Positions 18,445-30,285 of a stretch of 64,000 bases of DNA are shown here, piece after piece (position 1 is the stretch's first letter; each line of letters opens with the position of its first letter). Source of the DNA: Pelecanus crispus. Its lineage: Eukaryota; Chordata; Aves; Pelecaniformes; Pelecanidae. The notes under the pieces are model-generated. The model did not search any database. It was given only the letters and a program-made list of their open reading frames with translations, and was not told the origin of the DNA. The stretch is taken from contig NC_134675.1 of assembly GCF_030463565.1 (NCBI RefSeq), positions 9,631,862 through 9,695,861 on the forward strand, in the 5' to 3' direction. The translations under genes were made by a program, and so were the position numbers.

Positions 18445-20612
18445 GTAAGTGTTGTTTTGCTTTGTGCTAAAAATCTGTACATCCAGCAAATGTAAGCTGA
18501 AAAGCAAGCAGTTAGCATAGAGGAGCAGAAAGGATTGATCCTTAAAATACTACTTCTCCCCCCGCCCCCAAGTCTTTACAGCAGAGAGCTTTAAACAAAT
18601 AAAAGTTTTCCTTAGTGGGTAACAGTAACTACATGTTTCTTCATATGACACAGTAACAAACTTTACTTCATGGATGTGCTGATATCCTGAGGATACTCAA
18701 GGTCTCTGAAGATAAATTTTTCAGACTTGGAACTCACGGCATACTTGATGTTCATAGGTATGCTCCCTTTGAGAAGCATACAAAATGGTAGAATATAGCA
18801 TAGATGTGTACCTATTCTCCTACACAAAAGCTATCAGGCAGTAGGTCCCTATTAGACTACAGGATATCGGTATAGTTGTTGAAACACAGCTTACAAGGCT
18901 GCACAAATGCATACTGAAAGGAATTGAAACTAAAATTGCTTATTTTGCCTGCCTGGATATTTTTTTTCTTATTTTTTTATTTACTTAAGGCCAGACTGTC
19001 AAACATGGGGATATTAAATGTGTGCTGAATGAAGGTATGCCAATATATCGTAGGCCATATGAAAAAGGACATCTAATCATAGAGTTCAAGGTAAGTGAAT
19101 CAACTTCCATGGTACAGCTTAACACTGAACATACAAAACTTCAACTTTAAGTAATAACTCAAGCAAGAAGAGACACTAATCATCAAGTGTCTTGTTCAGT
19201 GCGTTTTTTGCAGTGTGGTCAGATAACCTAATGTAATGCACAAGGCTATAGACAGAAAGTATCCAATTCTTTCTTGTACTGGTTTTGGCTGGGATAGAGT
19301 TAAATTTCTTCATAGTAGCTTGTATGGGACTATGTTTTGGATTTGTGATGAAAACAGTGTTGATAACACAGGGATGTTTTAGCTGTTGCTGAGCAGTGCT
19401 TACACACAGCATCAAGGCCTTTTCTGCTTCTCTCACTGCCCTGCCAGCAAGTAGGCTGGGGGGGAGCACAAGAACTTGGGAGGGGACATGGCCAGGACAG
19501 CTGACCCCAGCTGACCAAAGGGATAGTCCAGACTATATGATGTCATGCTCAGCAATAAAAGCTGGGGGAAGAAGGAGGAAGGGGGGGACATTCGGAGTGA
19601 TGGCATTTGTCTTCCCAAGTAACCGTTATGCGTGATGAAGCCCTGCTTTCTTGGAAATGGCTGAACACCTGCCTGCCCATGGGAAGTACTGAATGAATTC
19701 CTTACTGTGTGTGCAAGCAAAGCAAAATTTTTGCTTTGCCTATTAAACTGTCCTTATCTCAACCCACAAGTTTTTTCACTTTTACTCTTTGATTCTCTCC
19801 CCCATCCCTCTGAGTGTGAGGGAGTGAGTGAGCAGCTGTGTGGTGCTTAGCTGCCGGCCGGGGTTAAACCGTGACATTTCTCAATAGCTCTTTACTGAAA
19901 ATATACTAAGTACTGAAATAACTTGTTTGGGTATCCTATGAATTTTCATGTTTGACATGTTCTTTGATCTCCAATGTGTCTTAGGAAGAACTGAAATATA
20001 ACTGACCTTGTATTGGAGCAAGGGGATCAGCTAGTTAATTGTAATTGCTGAAGAGAGTTTCATTAGTACTGATGGGAGGGGAATCAGGCTAATCTCTAAC
20101 TGCTGTGTCCCCCTACTCTGGCTTTAGCTGAGGATATCTTTTTTTAGCCCTTTCAATATGGCAGTCTGGGCCAGAAAAAAGACTGAACTAGCCAAGACAG
20201 TGAAGTTGCCAAATATGGTAGAAATGTACTTTTGGTGGATGTGGAAGACTGGCAAGTGACCTAACTATTTCCTTAGCAATGGGTTTTCAAGTCTTCTGTA
20301 ATTATAAAGCTGATGCTGGCAGATAATTGACCTGTAGTAAGTGAGATAGGCCAGTTAGAGCCAAATTCAGTAACTGCAGCTCTTTTATTTCAGGTGAACT
20401 TCCCAGGTAGTGGCTTCTTCTCCTCAGATAAGTTGTATTTGCTGGAAAAACTGCTACCTGCAAGGCAGGAAGTAGAAGAAACTGAGGAAATGGAACAAGT
20501 GGATTTAATGGACTTTGATCCAGCTCAAGACAGAAGACGTTGCTATAATGGAGAAGCCTATGAAGATGATGAGCATCACCCTGGAGGTGCTGTTCAATGT
20601 CAGACTTCTTAA
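18329..20612 (+). CDS. DNAJA1: DNAJA1, last three exons (upstream exons not found)
   Basis: Three exons encode the C-terminus of the Hsp40 co-chaperone DNAJA1: 18329-18444, 18990-19090 and 20394-20612. Each has proper splice signals (acceptors CCATAG, TTAAG and TTTCAG; donors GTAAGT) and phases that join without a break into about 144 open codons. The parts cover substrate-binding domain II and the dimerisation tail, ending in C-Q-T-S, a CaaX-type prenylation box known in DNAJA1. The J domain, Gly/Phe region and zinc domain are absent from the 18 kb upstream, where HINTW lies instead. So this is either a 5'-truncated W gametolog or part of a gene with very distant exons. No stop or frameshift is visible, so recent truncation or residual constraint are both possible. 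DNAJA1 is Z-linked in chicken. Confidence 0.85.
18990..19090 (+). CDS. DNAJA1: DNAJA1 second-last exon
   Basis: 101 bp between TTACTTAAG and GTAAGT. It completes the split Gly codon and encodes H-G-D-I-K-C-V and G-M-P-I-Y blocks, ending in F-K. It is followed by a 1.3-kb intron that contains a solo LTR. Confidence 0.87.
19275..19876 (+). repeat. Solo LTR-A with 5-bp target duplication
   Basis: The 602-bp LTR (TGTACTGG to ACCGTGACA) is flanked by the direct repeat TTTCT at 19270-19274 and 19877-19881. A 5-bp duplication is usual for ERVL. It sits in the last DNAJA1 intron in sense orientation, so it post-dates the separation of this DNAJA1 copy. Confidence 0.92.
20394..20612 (+). CDS. DNAJA1: DNAJA1 final coding exon
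   Basis: It begins V-N-F-P after TTTATTTCAG and runs 72 codons to TAA at 20610-20612. It includes L-L-E-K-L-L-P, an acidic E-E-T-E-E stretch, Y-N-G-E-A-Y-E-D-D and the terminal C-Q-T-S box. Confidence 0.9.
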   Translation: MNFPGSGFFSSDKLYLLEKLLPARQEVEETEEMEQVDLMDFDPAQDRRRCYNGEAYEDDEHHPGGAVQCQTS

Positions 20613-22375
20613 AAGGGCCAGTTAATAACCACTGTGATGCCACTTTTATATGCGTCAGTAGACAAGTGAAGGACTATAGGTGATTCACCCTCACTTCCTG
20701 ATATTTTTTTTTGTTGCTGTTGAATTCAGCTATAGTTCATTCTAAAAGCATAAAGACATCAAAGTGGTAATATGAAAACTGACTTTGCAATTTGTATAAA
20801 GCTCCAGGATGCAAGTGCAGATCAAGTTGGTCACAAACACTGTCTGTCAGACAAGCAGTCTGGAATAGTTTTCTTGACTAAATCTGCAATTCTTGCATCT
20901 GTGTTCAAGTGCCTGGTCTTAGACTAAGGTTCTGTAGCATTCTTGATGCTCTGTAGAGCTGCAGTTTACTAAAGGACACACAAGTATTTCTAATTCATGT
21001 CAAGATATATCTACAGTTTTTGGATTTGCACTGCTGTTTGTCAAATCAGAACTTGCTCTATAATGCAAATGTGTAATACGTGAACCTGACACAAATTTGT
21101 TTAATTTTTTTCATGTCCATTAAACTTGTGTGATTTACCAGTTTATTTAAGAATTAATAGTTTCTTGGTCTGCCAACTTTAGTCCTGATGTAGTGAGCTA
21201 GTTGTAAAACTTTTTGTTTCTAACCAGCTGCTACTTAAATACTGTTCTGTGCTATGCTGTGTATAGCCAATGTAGGTTGTTCATGACTAAAATATGGAAT
21301 CTGTGTCGACCTACTGCCATGTGAAGCTTGACTTTCACCTTCATTATTGAAATCATGTAATCTATAGTGATGTGTTAAGTAAAGCAGTAGCAGATGTGGT
21401 CATAGGAATAGGTGAGCCTGTAGAGGAGAAAAGCAGAGAGGTATTATTTTAACTTGTTTCTGTCTGAATGTTCTAATCATTGTAGATGAAAAATTTCAAT
21501 GTAACTCTAACATTTTTTCAATGTTGTTTTTCTTAGACCAGTTTTCAGTTTAAGAAAACTCAGTTCTAGACTGCTAATCCTAGTACAAATATGCTATTTT
21601 ATAGACCATGCCGAGAAGACTGGTCCAATCTTAACCTCAAGCACAGTAGTTTAGTCCTGGTCTACCATCGGTCCTGGGAAGTGGTGTCTGCTTTCCTGTT
21701 ATAATGCTTCCCTCCCCTTTGAGAATCCCTGAAAATTGGGGAAAAATGGGTTAGTCAAGAAAGGAGCTCTTGGAGCAGGCTCCTTGGGCTAGTTCTTCCC
21801 ATAAGTGTTATGGCCTTTATTTTATGAAGGCAACTATTTATGTGATCCTTGTCTCAAGTGGAATTCTTATTTTGGGTTCTTACGGATTAGAGGTCAAAAT
21901 ATAGATGAGTTCAAAAGAACTCTCTGCATATTCCACCTGGTCAGAATGAAATTTTGCAAGCCAAATTCCTTTTCCAAATTACCATTGATGAGTTTATAGT
22001 CAGCTACGCCCATGTGACCGATAGGAGCATTTGCCTTATCAGTGGGACAATTCTCTTCAGGCAGGGGAAGGAATAGAATGCAATTTCTAGCTCTTGGACT
22101 TGCTACATTCAAAATCTTGTTTATGGCTAAAGAGGAAGTACAACTTTTATTTTCATATATTTATATATATTATTTTTATATATGTTTAATATATCATATA
22201 TTTTTATTTAAATTATGTAAATGTAATAACTTATTTTTAGTATCATGGAAATCTTAACAGTCTAATTGAACCATTATCATTAGTCTAGATCTAATTATTA
22301 CAGGAAAAAACCAGAGAATAATAATGCAGCTAGAGTACTTATATAGGAAAAAGTTGTAATAGTAGAATTAAGTGC

Positions 22376-22376
<1 letters not shown>
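20613..22376 (+). other. DNAJA1 3' UTR and downstream unique DNA
   Basis: The first 500 bases are probably 3' UTR, with an ATTAAA signal at 21119-21124. The rest to 22376 is AT-rich, with a TA-rich stretch at about 22150-22225, and no recognised feature. I saw no exons of a tail-to-tail neighbour such as SMU1. Confidence 0.5.

Positions 22377-22425
<49 letters not shown>
22377..22425. repeat. (CA)n microsatellite
   Basis: About 24 uninterrupted CA dinucleotides. Confidence 0.98.
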
Positions 22426-22429
<4 letters not shown>

Positions 22430-24142
22430 TTCTACATCTCTTCCTAGTGTTATGCTCACTCTTTCACTGCTTCTCTGAGCCCTAAGGTCAGATGCTGGTG
22501 TTGCTGGTGGGAGGGGGGGGGTGTTACAGTGAGTTGTCAGCAGCTGGAGTCCTTTGCCAGGAGAAACATGATGTTCATGTTGATGGTTTCTTCTTCCTCC
22601 CTCTAGTATCCCCTCATGGTCACTTTTATACATTTGCTAACATGTTTTTATACCTTACTCCTTCTTCATTGCTCTGCAGCTCCAGGATACATCTAAAATT
22701 ACTAGATATCTTGCCACTTAGATATTATTTCTTTGTTACCCCTAAAACTAGTTTTGTCCAGCTCCAGGTCTGCAGGTTTTTTAAGTGACCATGGGTGAGT
22801 TGTTTATAGCTGTGGGATCTCCAGTGCCAGCATGTGCCCCATGCTTTATCATCCCATGCATGTATACCTCTGTGCTGCATCCTCTGTCTCCACTTCTTGG
22901 AGGCCTCTGCTGTCATACCAGGCCTATATTTCTCTACATCATTGTGTTAGTTGTAAATACCTCATTCTACCTAGAACAACTGCTTCTTATTGCTATCTAT
23001 ATACAACTATGGTTGTATCGCACAAAGATAGAACAACTTGGTCATAGACACGTGGTCAATTAGAGAAATGGCTGTCACAGCTAAACTAAGTAAAACAAAG
23101 CTGCAGCCAGGTCAAGAAAATTTCAGACAGAGGAGGCCTGACACACCTGTCCTGAGGTCTTGCAAACTCAGTATAAAGCTTATGGCCTGTTACTAGCAAT
23201 AGCAATACTGTATTACAGGGCTACACGGTTACAGACTTGAGCTAAAACTGCTTTGGAAAAGTGCCTCAACCCAGATATGCAAATTCATTTTAGTAAATGC
23301 TATAAATGGGCACAGGCTAGGTACTGAGTTTTCACATACTGCTATGCGAGTCATACTCAAGCCAGGAGATAAGGTGTTGATCCTACTGCCCTAATGACTT
23401 GTATCAACAGTGCTAACTTTGCTACTTGCAGCTTGGAAAAAGCATTGACCCCATAGGTTGCCTGGACACACCAAGAGTCTTGTAATCTACAAAGGCTGTT
23501 TGGACAACTTGAGCTGTCTACCAGCAACAGCTGCTGCTGCAGAAACAGCTGCATCCTCTACCCTCAGTATGTCAGGAGGGGGAAGGCTATGAATTGGTCT
23601 ACTGGAGGCCTAAGGACTTCAGCCAATCCTGATACTGAGAAATTAATGAGACGTGGGTCAGCATCAGAGTATGAGAGCCATATTTAAGAGCATCACCTTT
23701 TGTCCTAGGCCTCCAAAACCCCCTTTAATGTTCGAACCGTGATCTGCTCATAATTAAGTGACAGCAACCTGGTGATCAGCCACCTCGCCTCCTAATGACA
23801 AAACAGTGACCCCAATGATGGTGCAGTCAGGCCACTAACTGTGACATCTGTGCATGTCACCACATCTTCCAATGGAAGTGGAGCCAATAGGAATTTGTTA
23901 CTGGTGGGATGCTATTGTTACTAGTCACAAGAAGCTAGTGACATATTTCTACTGCTTTCTGTTTCATGACGTCCCTGAACTTCAGTAAAGGCTTTCTTTC
24001 TGACCTCATGAGGGCTTAATCTACTTTAGAAGCTGTTTGTAAAGGAGTTGTTCTGTAAGCAATTACTCAGATTTCTGTGCAAGTCATTCCTCAGTTTCTA
24101 ATAGGATGTAGAGAAATAGGCCGATGGCTTGGTTTTGGGTTT
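22426..24142. other. Unclassified DNA with LTR-like traits
   Basis: I see no coding exon. The part at about 23070-24010 has an LTR-like look (CCATATTTAAGAGC near 23681 as a possible promoter box; pyrimidine-rich CTTTCTTTCTGACC near 23993), but I could not pair it with another copy. Confidence 0.3.
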
Positions 24143-24169
24143 TGTGTGTGTGTGTGTGTGTGTGTGTGT
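24143..24169. repeat. (TG)n microsatellite
   Basis: About 13 TG dinucleotides in a T-rich context. Confidence 0.95.
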
Positions 24170-24849
24170 TTTTCTCCTTTGCAGGTAGTAAGCTGGTTAT
24201 GGTGTCAGAGCAGGATTGTACTTGATAACGACAGGCACATATGTGCTACTTAGGCAGGGGTATTTCCCTAGGAACATAAAAAAGCAAGTTAAGCCCATGC
24301 TTGCACAACTGTACAGAAACCTGAGACTATATTTTTTGCTGCAGGGAGCTATAGCTCTTGTACATACATTTTGCGCGTGTAGATAGATAAGCTGTTGACA
24401 CACAAGCCAGGCTGAAATTCATTAGTTCCTACTGCAGAAGGAGGAGGATTAAATCACTGTGTAATCCTGGAACTGACCAACAAGACTTTAATTAAATGGT
24501 GCCCCTCATGCACAACATTTCCTATGCCTGTAGATAGGACACAGCTAGCTATTTTCAATAGAGCCAATTCATGAATAAAGTAATTCACATGGGCCAACAG
24601 TGTACAATACCTTTTAAATGTTAATTAAAGCACTAAATTGAGCCACCTTCAACTCTTACAGGTAAAACTGTGTGATATATGGAAGACTTGCCAGAGGTAA
24701 AGCCTCTTCCTAGATTATATAAGAAATTTAATAACATTTTCCAAAATAGTATTGTAATTGTGTTGAATGCCAACGATTTTACAACTTACAACTGTAGCTA
24801 AGAAGATAAAGATTTTTACGGTATTATGGTAAATGTTAGTACTGTTCAG
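24170..24849. other. Unclassified AT-rich DNA
   Basis: No gene, LTR or LINE recognised. Confidence 0.4.
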
Positions 24850-26185
24850 GGATGCTATAGGCAGCCACCACCTCCAGGAGCTCCAGGGCCTGGGGATTCC
24901 TCCTGTCTGGATGCTGGAGCCCAGCCTGGGGCCCTGGGGTCTCTGCCCAGACTGAGGGACATGGCTGCTGCTTTCCTATTTGCAGGTTCAACCAGTAGTG
25001 AAGCTGAGCAGAGACACACGCATCCAGATGCTGACATGGCTGGCTACAAAGACTGCCAGAGACAAGTCACTGCCTTCAACAGCACCTACATATAGGATGC
25101 ACATAAACCACATAACACAGACAGCCAAGTCCCCTTCCTCTTTGGCTGGCAGAAACAGGTCACTAGTGAAGGCACACACATGTTTGCGGATCCCGAGTAC
25201 TGGCAAGGCCTCTCTGTCCATCCGATTCCCCTGCCCATATCCCAGGCCCTCTTACCTGTCCCACTGGTCCCCTACTCGACGGCTATTCCAGCTCAAGCTT
25301 TGGTAGCAAATACACATGCACACCCTAATGCACACCTGGTTTGGGGAAGATACAGACACTTTGACCCCACAGCAGCCAGCACCAAGCAAACAGACTGTGA
25401 CCCATGGTCCCACTGCAGCCACTGGTGCTGAGCCCCTCACTTGCCTCATGCCAGTTCTCCCAATAGCTGTTTTTTGGGACACACACTGTTCCCGCCCCAG
25501 TTGCTGGTGGCCGAGACACTCACCTGCTCCAGTAGCTGGCACCACAGGCCCAGGGCACCTACACCCCTGGTCTGGCTGCAGTAGCTGGCACCCAGTCCAC
25601 TCGCACCAGTCTCCCCAATAGCTAGCAACTAGTCCTTGCAGCACACACACACATGGGATAGAGTGAGATTACACAGGAAGAAAGGGTTTAATAAGAAGAT
25701 AGGACAGACTGGTGATCAGGCACAGGGCTCAGCCAGAAAAGCATACTGACTGGCCCCTTTTACACCCTTTTCTGTCTACCCCTGCTTTTTTTCCTCCCCA
25801 ATTCCCTTCCCCTGCACATTGCCTCATCAGTTGGCATAGTCCCGCTGGCCCCCTCCAACATCCTGGACCCTCAGGTTTGCATTCTTATCAGTTGCAAAGT
25901 CCTGGTTTGCCTGCCGTTTCTTCATAGCCCATCCATTAGTGCCACTGACCAGGTTTGTTTCTGGCTATTGTCTTTGTTAAGGCTAATTGGTCAGGTTTTA
26001 TGTCTCTGCATATTTGTCTCACTCCCTTTCCTTATCCTCCCAATTTGGCAAGGTACTTAGTTCTTACTGAAAAAATAAATATTCTGACAATCCACATATC
26101 CTTGCTGATTTGTGGGACTGAACAGGTTTGTTTTTATCAGGATCTCCTTTATCATTTGTTTGTATCTCTGTATGTTTTTGTTTAT
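24850..26185 (-). mobile_element. LTR-C element (LTR plus repetitive leader), minus strand
   Basis: On the minus strand the LTR part (about 26185 to 25640) contains the R region TCTTATTAAACCCTTTC and ends near TGCTGCAAGG. It is followed by a leader (25640-24850) made of imperfect repeats of CCAGCTACTGGAG with GGTGTAGGTGCCC. A plus-strand relative lies at 34.06-36.66 kb, and another at 47.84-48.48 kb. No gag or pol of this family is visible, so I cannot place it in an ERV class. Confidence 0.65.
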
Positions 26186-26189
26186 CATG

Positions 26190-26325
26190 TCCCTCGACCT
26201 GCCGGCCATGCTTCTTTTTACACGGCCCAGGATACGATTGGCTTTCTGGGCTGCAAGCACACGCTGCCAGCTCATGTCCGACTTTTCGTCCACCAATATC
26301 CCCAAGTCCTTCTCTACAGGCCAAA
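26190..26325 (-). mobile_element. Short CR1 fragment
   Basis: The minus-strand reading gives the CR1 C-terminal block with K-R-S-M-A-G-R-S-R. It matches 28140-28270 and 5780-5900, with both ends truncated. Confidence 0.85.
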
Positions 26326-27003
26326 GTTGGCTTTTCCCTGCTCAAAGGAAAGGGAACCGTGGGCACACGCCGCGTGCCACCCTGTGGTTCTATCTGCGTG
26401 ACCAGGAGGAAGTGGGATGGTGTACCTGCCTCGGACCTGAAAGCCCGTGTATGGGAATTGTGGGAAAAAACGGCAGCTAATAAGGGTCCATCCAAGAAGA
26501 TTACTGCTCCGGTTGCTGTCGAGCAATTCCCCAGACACAGTAGATGGGCTGAGGACACCTCCTTCTGATACTGATCCAATGGACGTATGTCCACGTGGGT
26601 TCGAACCCCATGCCTGGTACCATGAAAGGACCATGCCGGTCAGTAGTGGGATCACACCTGTGAAAAGCCATTTCAGCATAGCCTGGGCAACACATAGAGA
26701 GACTTGGGCTCCTTTCATGGTGAAAAGACTTCTGGTTTGCAATTACGGAAGTCAGGTAATGAGTGTTCTGATCAGGAATAGGGGGCCTCTGCCTCCAGCC
26801 AGGTGAAGGAAAGGGACGATTGGCTTTACTGGACTCTATGGATTTGATGGCCTGGCACATCAGACCCACAGGAGTATAAGGTTTTGGTAGACCTGGGTGC
26901 ACAGTCCACCCTAATCAGGGTACAGAGGGGGGCAGAACACATCTGGATTTCTGGAGTGACAGGGGGATCCTAACAGTTGTCTGTGTTAGAAGCTGAGGAA
27001 ACA
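26326..27003 (+). pseudogene. ERVL copy B gag end and protease start
   Basis: The gag tail carries R-K-W-D-G and a P-V-A-V-E-Q-F-P-R block like copy A, with indels. A TAG at 26779-26781 separates gag from protease at the same place as in copy A. The protease active site reads D-L-G-A instead of D-T-G-A, and a TGA at about 26845 breaks the frame, so it is inactive. Confidence 0.8.
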
Positions 27004-27162
27004 GGAAATGGCCCGTGACGGTAATTGCTGAGTGATCTCCCTGTCCTTATCTCGACCCACGAGCTTTTTCGTTATATTTTCTCTCCCCTGTCCAGTTGAG
27101 AAGGGGAGTGACAGAGCGGCTTTGGTGGGCACTTGGCATCCAGCCAGGGTCAACCCACCACA
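27004..27162 (+). repeat. LTR-D U5 fragment inside ERVL copy B
   Basis: From about GTGACGGTAATTGCTGAG to TCAACCCACCACA it matches the last 150 bases of LTR-D at 62131-62280. It marks the junction where protease-to-integrase sequence was lost. Confidence 0.8.
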
Positions 27163-27586
27163 CAAGGCAAGTGCCGTGTGCTTACAATGGAGGAAGTGAC
27201 TACCGGATGGTTGGAAACCTACCCTGTGACCCATGCTACCACCTGAAACACTATCCTGGGCCTTGAAAAGCAAGTCTTATGGCAACACGGCACTCCTGAA
27301 AGAATAGAGTCAGGCAAGGGGACTGACTCATTCCCAAAACCACCTCATAGACCAAGGGCCAAGTAGCATGGCATTGACTGGGTGTATCGCATCCCCTATT
27401 ACGCACCAGCCTCCAGGAAAATTGAACAATACAATGTTAAAGGCTATACTGGGAACAATGGGTGCTGGTATACTCAAGCGCTGGGATACAAATTTAGCAG
27501 AAGCCACTTGGCAAGTTAACACGATCTGCCAGTCGACCTGGCCCTGCCCAATCGAAACCCCTATGTACTGTGGAAGGAGATAAAGT
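27163..27586 (+). pseudogene. ERVL copy B integrase core
   Basis: Recognisable blocks include T-T-G-W-L-E, the L-G-L-E-K-Q-V segment, H-G-T-P-E-R-I-E-S, and a degenerate G-K-I-E region that reads R-K-I-E-Q. Stops (TGA about 27244) and indels disrupt it. It is cut by the CR1 at 27587. Confidence 0.8.
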
Positions 27587-28462
27587 CATAGATCATAGAA
27601 GGGTTTGGGTAGGAAGGGACCTTTTAAAGGTCATCTAGCCCAGCCCCTCTGCACTGGGCAGGGACATCTTTCACTCGATCAGGTTGCTCAAAGCCCCGTC
27701 CAACCTGACCTTGAACGCTTCCAGTGATGGGGCATCCACAACTTCTCCGGGCAACCTGTTTTCCAGTGTCTCACCACCCTCGGCATAAAAAAAAAAAAAA
27801 AAATTTCTTCCTTATTTCCAACCTACGCCTACCCTCTTTCAGTTTAAAACTGTTGCCCCTTGTCCTGTCGCTACAGGCCCTGGTAAAGAAAGCCCCTCTC
27901 CATCTTTCTTATAAGCCCCCTTTAAGTATTGAAAGGCCGCAATAAGGTCTCCTCGCAGCCTTCTCTTCTCCAGGCTGAACAACCCCAACTCTCTCAGCCT
28001 GTCCTCATAGGAGAGGTGTTCCAGCCCTCTGACCATTTTCGTGGCCCTCCTCTGGACCAGCTCTAACAGGTCCGTGTCTTCCTTGTACTCCAGGTGGGGG
28101 TGTCTCACAAGAGCAGAGCAGAGGGGCAGAATCACCTCCCTCGACCTGCCGGCTACACTTCTTTTTATGCGGCCCGGAATTCGATCGGCTTTCTGGGCTG
28201 CGAGCGCACGCTGCCAGCTCGTGTCCAATTTTTCGTCCACCAATATCCCCAAGTCCTTCTCTGCAGGACTGCTCTCAGTCCATTCATCCCCCAGTCTGTA
28301 CTGGTATTGGGGACTGCCCCGACCCAGGTGCAGGACCTCGCACTTGGCCTTGTGGAACTTCACGAGGATCGCACGGGCCCACCCCTCAAGTCTGCCAAGG
28401 TCCCTCTGGATGGTATCCCTTCCCTCTAGCGAATCAACTGCACCACCCAGCTTGGTGTCATC
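27587..28462 (-). mobile_element. CR1 inserted in ERVL copy B
   Basis: A 5'-truncated minus-strand CR1 starts (3' end) with a CATAGATCATAGAAGG tail. It is flanked by AAGT at 27583-27586 and 28463-28466, exactly where the ERVL integrase frame is interrupted and resumes. The ORF2 C-terminal half is readable with few breaks. The CR1 is younger than the ERVL. Confidence 0.88.
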
Positions 28463-28466
28463 AAGT

Positions 28467-28650
28467 CCCCGTAGTACACATAAGGAACTGGCTGGGAAAG
28501 ACAGTCTGATTTACTCCTTCCTTGGGAAAAGGCAAACCCATTCATGGGATTGCTTTTGTTCAAGGGCTTGGGTTTACTTGGTGGGTAATGCGGGAGGATG
28601 GGGAGGTCTGATGTGTCCCTCAAGGAGATTTAACCTTGGGTGAAAATGCT
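28467..28650 (+). pseudogene. ERVL copy B integrase C-terminus
   Basis: It resumes after the CR1 with the L-G-K-G-K-P block and ends near L-G-E-N-A, matching the copy A pol end. Small indels break it. Confidence 0.8.
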
Positions 28651-29004
28651 GTATGTCGCCACTGCTGTGTCTGCTATATGTCAACGGTATTACAGCAGGA
28701 GTCACCTGAACCAGTGAAGAATGAATCTTGTAAGGAACTCGGCAAGTGCAGCGATGATGCAACCTGAGCTAGCTTTGGTGTGCAATAATCCAACACACCA
28801 CACCATCTCTCCTGTCCTGAACGAGCATTGCAACAGATGGAGCCCAAAGTCATAGACTAAACAAACTCAAAGGACATTTTGTGGACATTTTACAGGGGTG
28901 GCCCATAGACTAAGGGAATAATATCTGTGTATATATCAAAGGACGGGAAGGGGGGAGGTGGCTAATGAGGAGGTATTGCATAGTGTGGATTAAGGGGTGG
29001 AGAT

Positions 29005-29528
29005 TGCACTGCTTTGGGCCGGGATAGAGTAAATTTTCTTCATAGTAGCTTGTATGATGCTATGTTTTGAATTTTTGATGAAAACAGTGTCGATAACACA
29101 CTGGTGTTTTAGCTATTGCTGAACAGTGCTTACATGGTGTCAAGGCCTTTTATGCTTCTCACACCACCCCCACCAGCGAGTAGGCTGGGGCTGCACAAGA
29201 AGCTGGGAGGGGACGCAGCCAAGACAGCCGACCCCAGCTAACCAAAGGGATAGTCCACACCATATGACGTCATGCTCAGCAATAAAAAGCTGGGGGGAAG
29301 TTTGCCAGGGTTGATGTTTCTCGGGGACTTGCCGGGCTTGCTTGTCTGTCTTGGTTTTGTTTTTCTTTGTTTCTTTCCATTTGTTTGGTTTTTCACTTAT
29401 TAAACTGTTTTTATCTCAACTCACAAGTTTCCTCACTTTTACCCTTCCGATTCTCTTCCCCATCCCACTGGGGAAGGGTGAGCGAGTGGCTGTGTGGCGC
29501 TTAGCTGCCTACCAGGGTTAAACCTGTG
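29005..29528 (+). repeat. 3' LTR of ERVL copy B (LTR-A)
   Basis: It begins TGCACTGCTTTGG, preceded by the same AAGGGGTGGA polypurine block as copy A. It has TGACGTCATGCTCAGCAATAAAA (CRE-like, degraded TATA) and TTATTAAACTG, and ends near GGTTAAACCTGTGG. Confidence 0.85.
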
Positions 29529-29631
29529 GCCTTTAAAACTGTTTTTAGCATGGGGTGCATGCCTCACAAATTACAGGCTGACTGGAAAAAAGAATTTTTA
29601 AATCAGCCTTTAAACAATTGGTTAAAGCAGT

Positions 29632-30243
29632 GTAATGTTCACCATTTTGTTACTAATAATGAGCAAAAGCATCCATCATAGAGAATATGACAGGATGCTC
29701 AAAACCAAGATGTGGAGATACTTTATAGTGTGCAACACTTTTCTCTACATTGATGTATCAGAGTTTATAAGAAGCTATAACCATATCTTCTACAGAACGA
29801 TCAGAGCCAGGCCTGTGGACGTGAACACTGGAAACTCTGCAAGGGTTTGGAAAACCATATATGGAGATGTGTTTAAAATTAAAGAGTCTGCGTCTCTGCT
29901 CAAAAAGGGAGGCCATGACAGAGTGTCTAGAACAAAAGAAAGATTTGAGAAAGGTTATGAGCAGATGTTCACAGATAACATTTTCGTAATAGCTGAAATT
30001 GTGAGAAGAGGACAGATACTTGTGTACCGCTTAAGAGACTACGATCATGAAGCAACTGAGGGGACATTTTACCCTAAAGAACTTGAAAAAGAACTTGAAA
30101 AAGACAAGGACAGAATCTACAAAATTGAGAAGCTCTTCGCTGCAAAAGGGAAAGGAAGAAATAAACAGCTGCTGGTGAAGTGGCCTGGCTGGCCCCAGAA
30201 ATGTAACAGTTGGATAGCAACCTCCCAAGTCCAGGACATCTAG
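29632..30243 (+). pseudogene. Polinton integrase, C-terminal part with chromodomain
   Basis: The frame from about 29675 to TAG at 30241-30243 covers the end of the retroviral-type integrase core, including a likely catalytic Glu (R-E-Y-D near 29683). It then covers the conserved R-A-R-P-V-D-V-N linker and a C-terminal chromodomain with D-R-I-Y-K-I-E and L-V-K-W-P-G-W blocks (about 30105-30215). The zinc domain and first two catalytic Asp are missing. A frameshift lies near 29670. The chromodomain would have guided insertion into chromatin. Confidence 0.85.
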
Positions 30244-30285
30244 TGACTAGAAGTGGAGCAGGGGAAAAAAGAGGGATGGCAGATG

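Larger units (their letters stand above)
26326..29528 (+). mobile_element. ERVL copy B, deleted and interrupted
   Basis: Pieces in order: gag C-terminus and protease start (26326-27003), an inserted U5 of another LTR (27004-27162), integrase (27163-27586), a CR1 insertion (27587-28462), the integrase C-terminus (28467-28650), a 3' UTR and an LTR (29005-29528). Reverse transcriptase and RNase H are missing. Confidence 0.85.

Noticed and set aside
20613..24849. Possible exons of SMU1, expected tail-to-tail with DNAJA1
   Set aside because: No recognisable coding block was seen on either strand.
25252..25650. 132-codon frame on the minus strand
   Set aside because: It falls in the repetitive leader of the LTR-C element and reflects the repeats.
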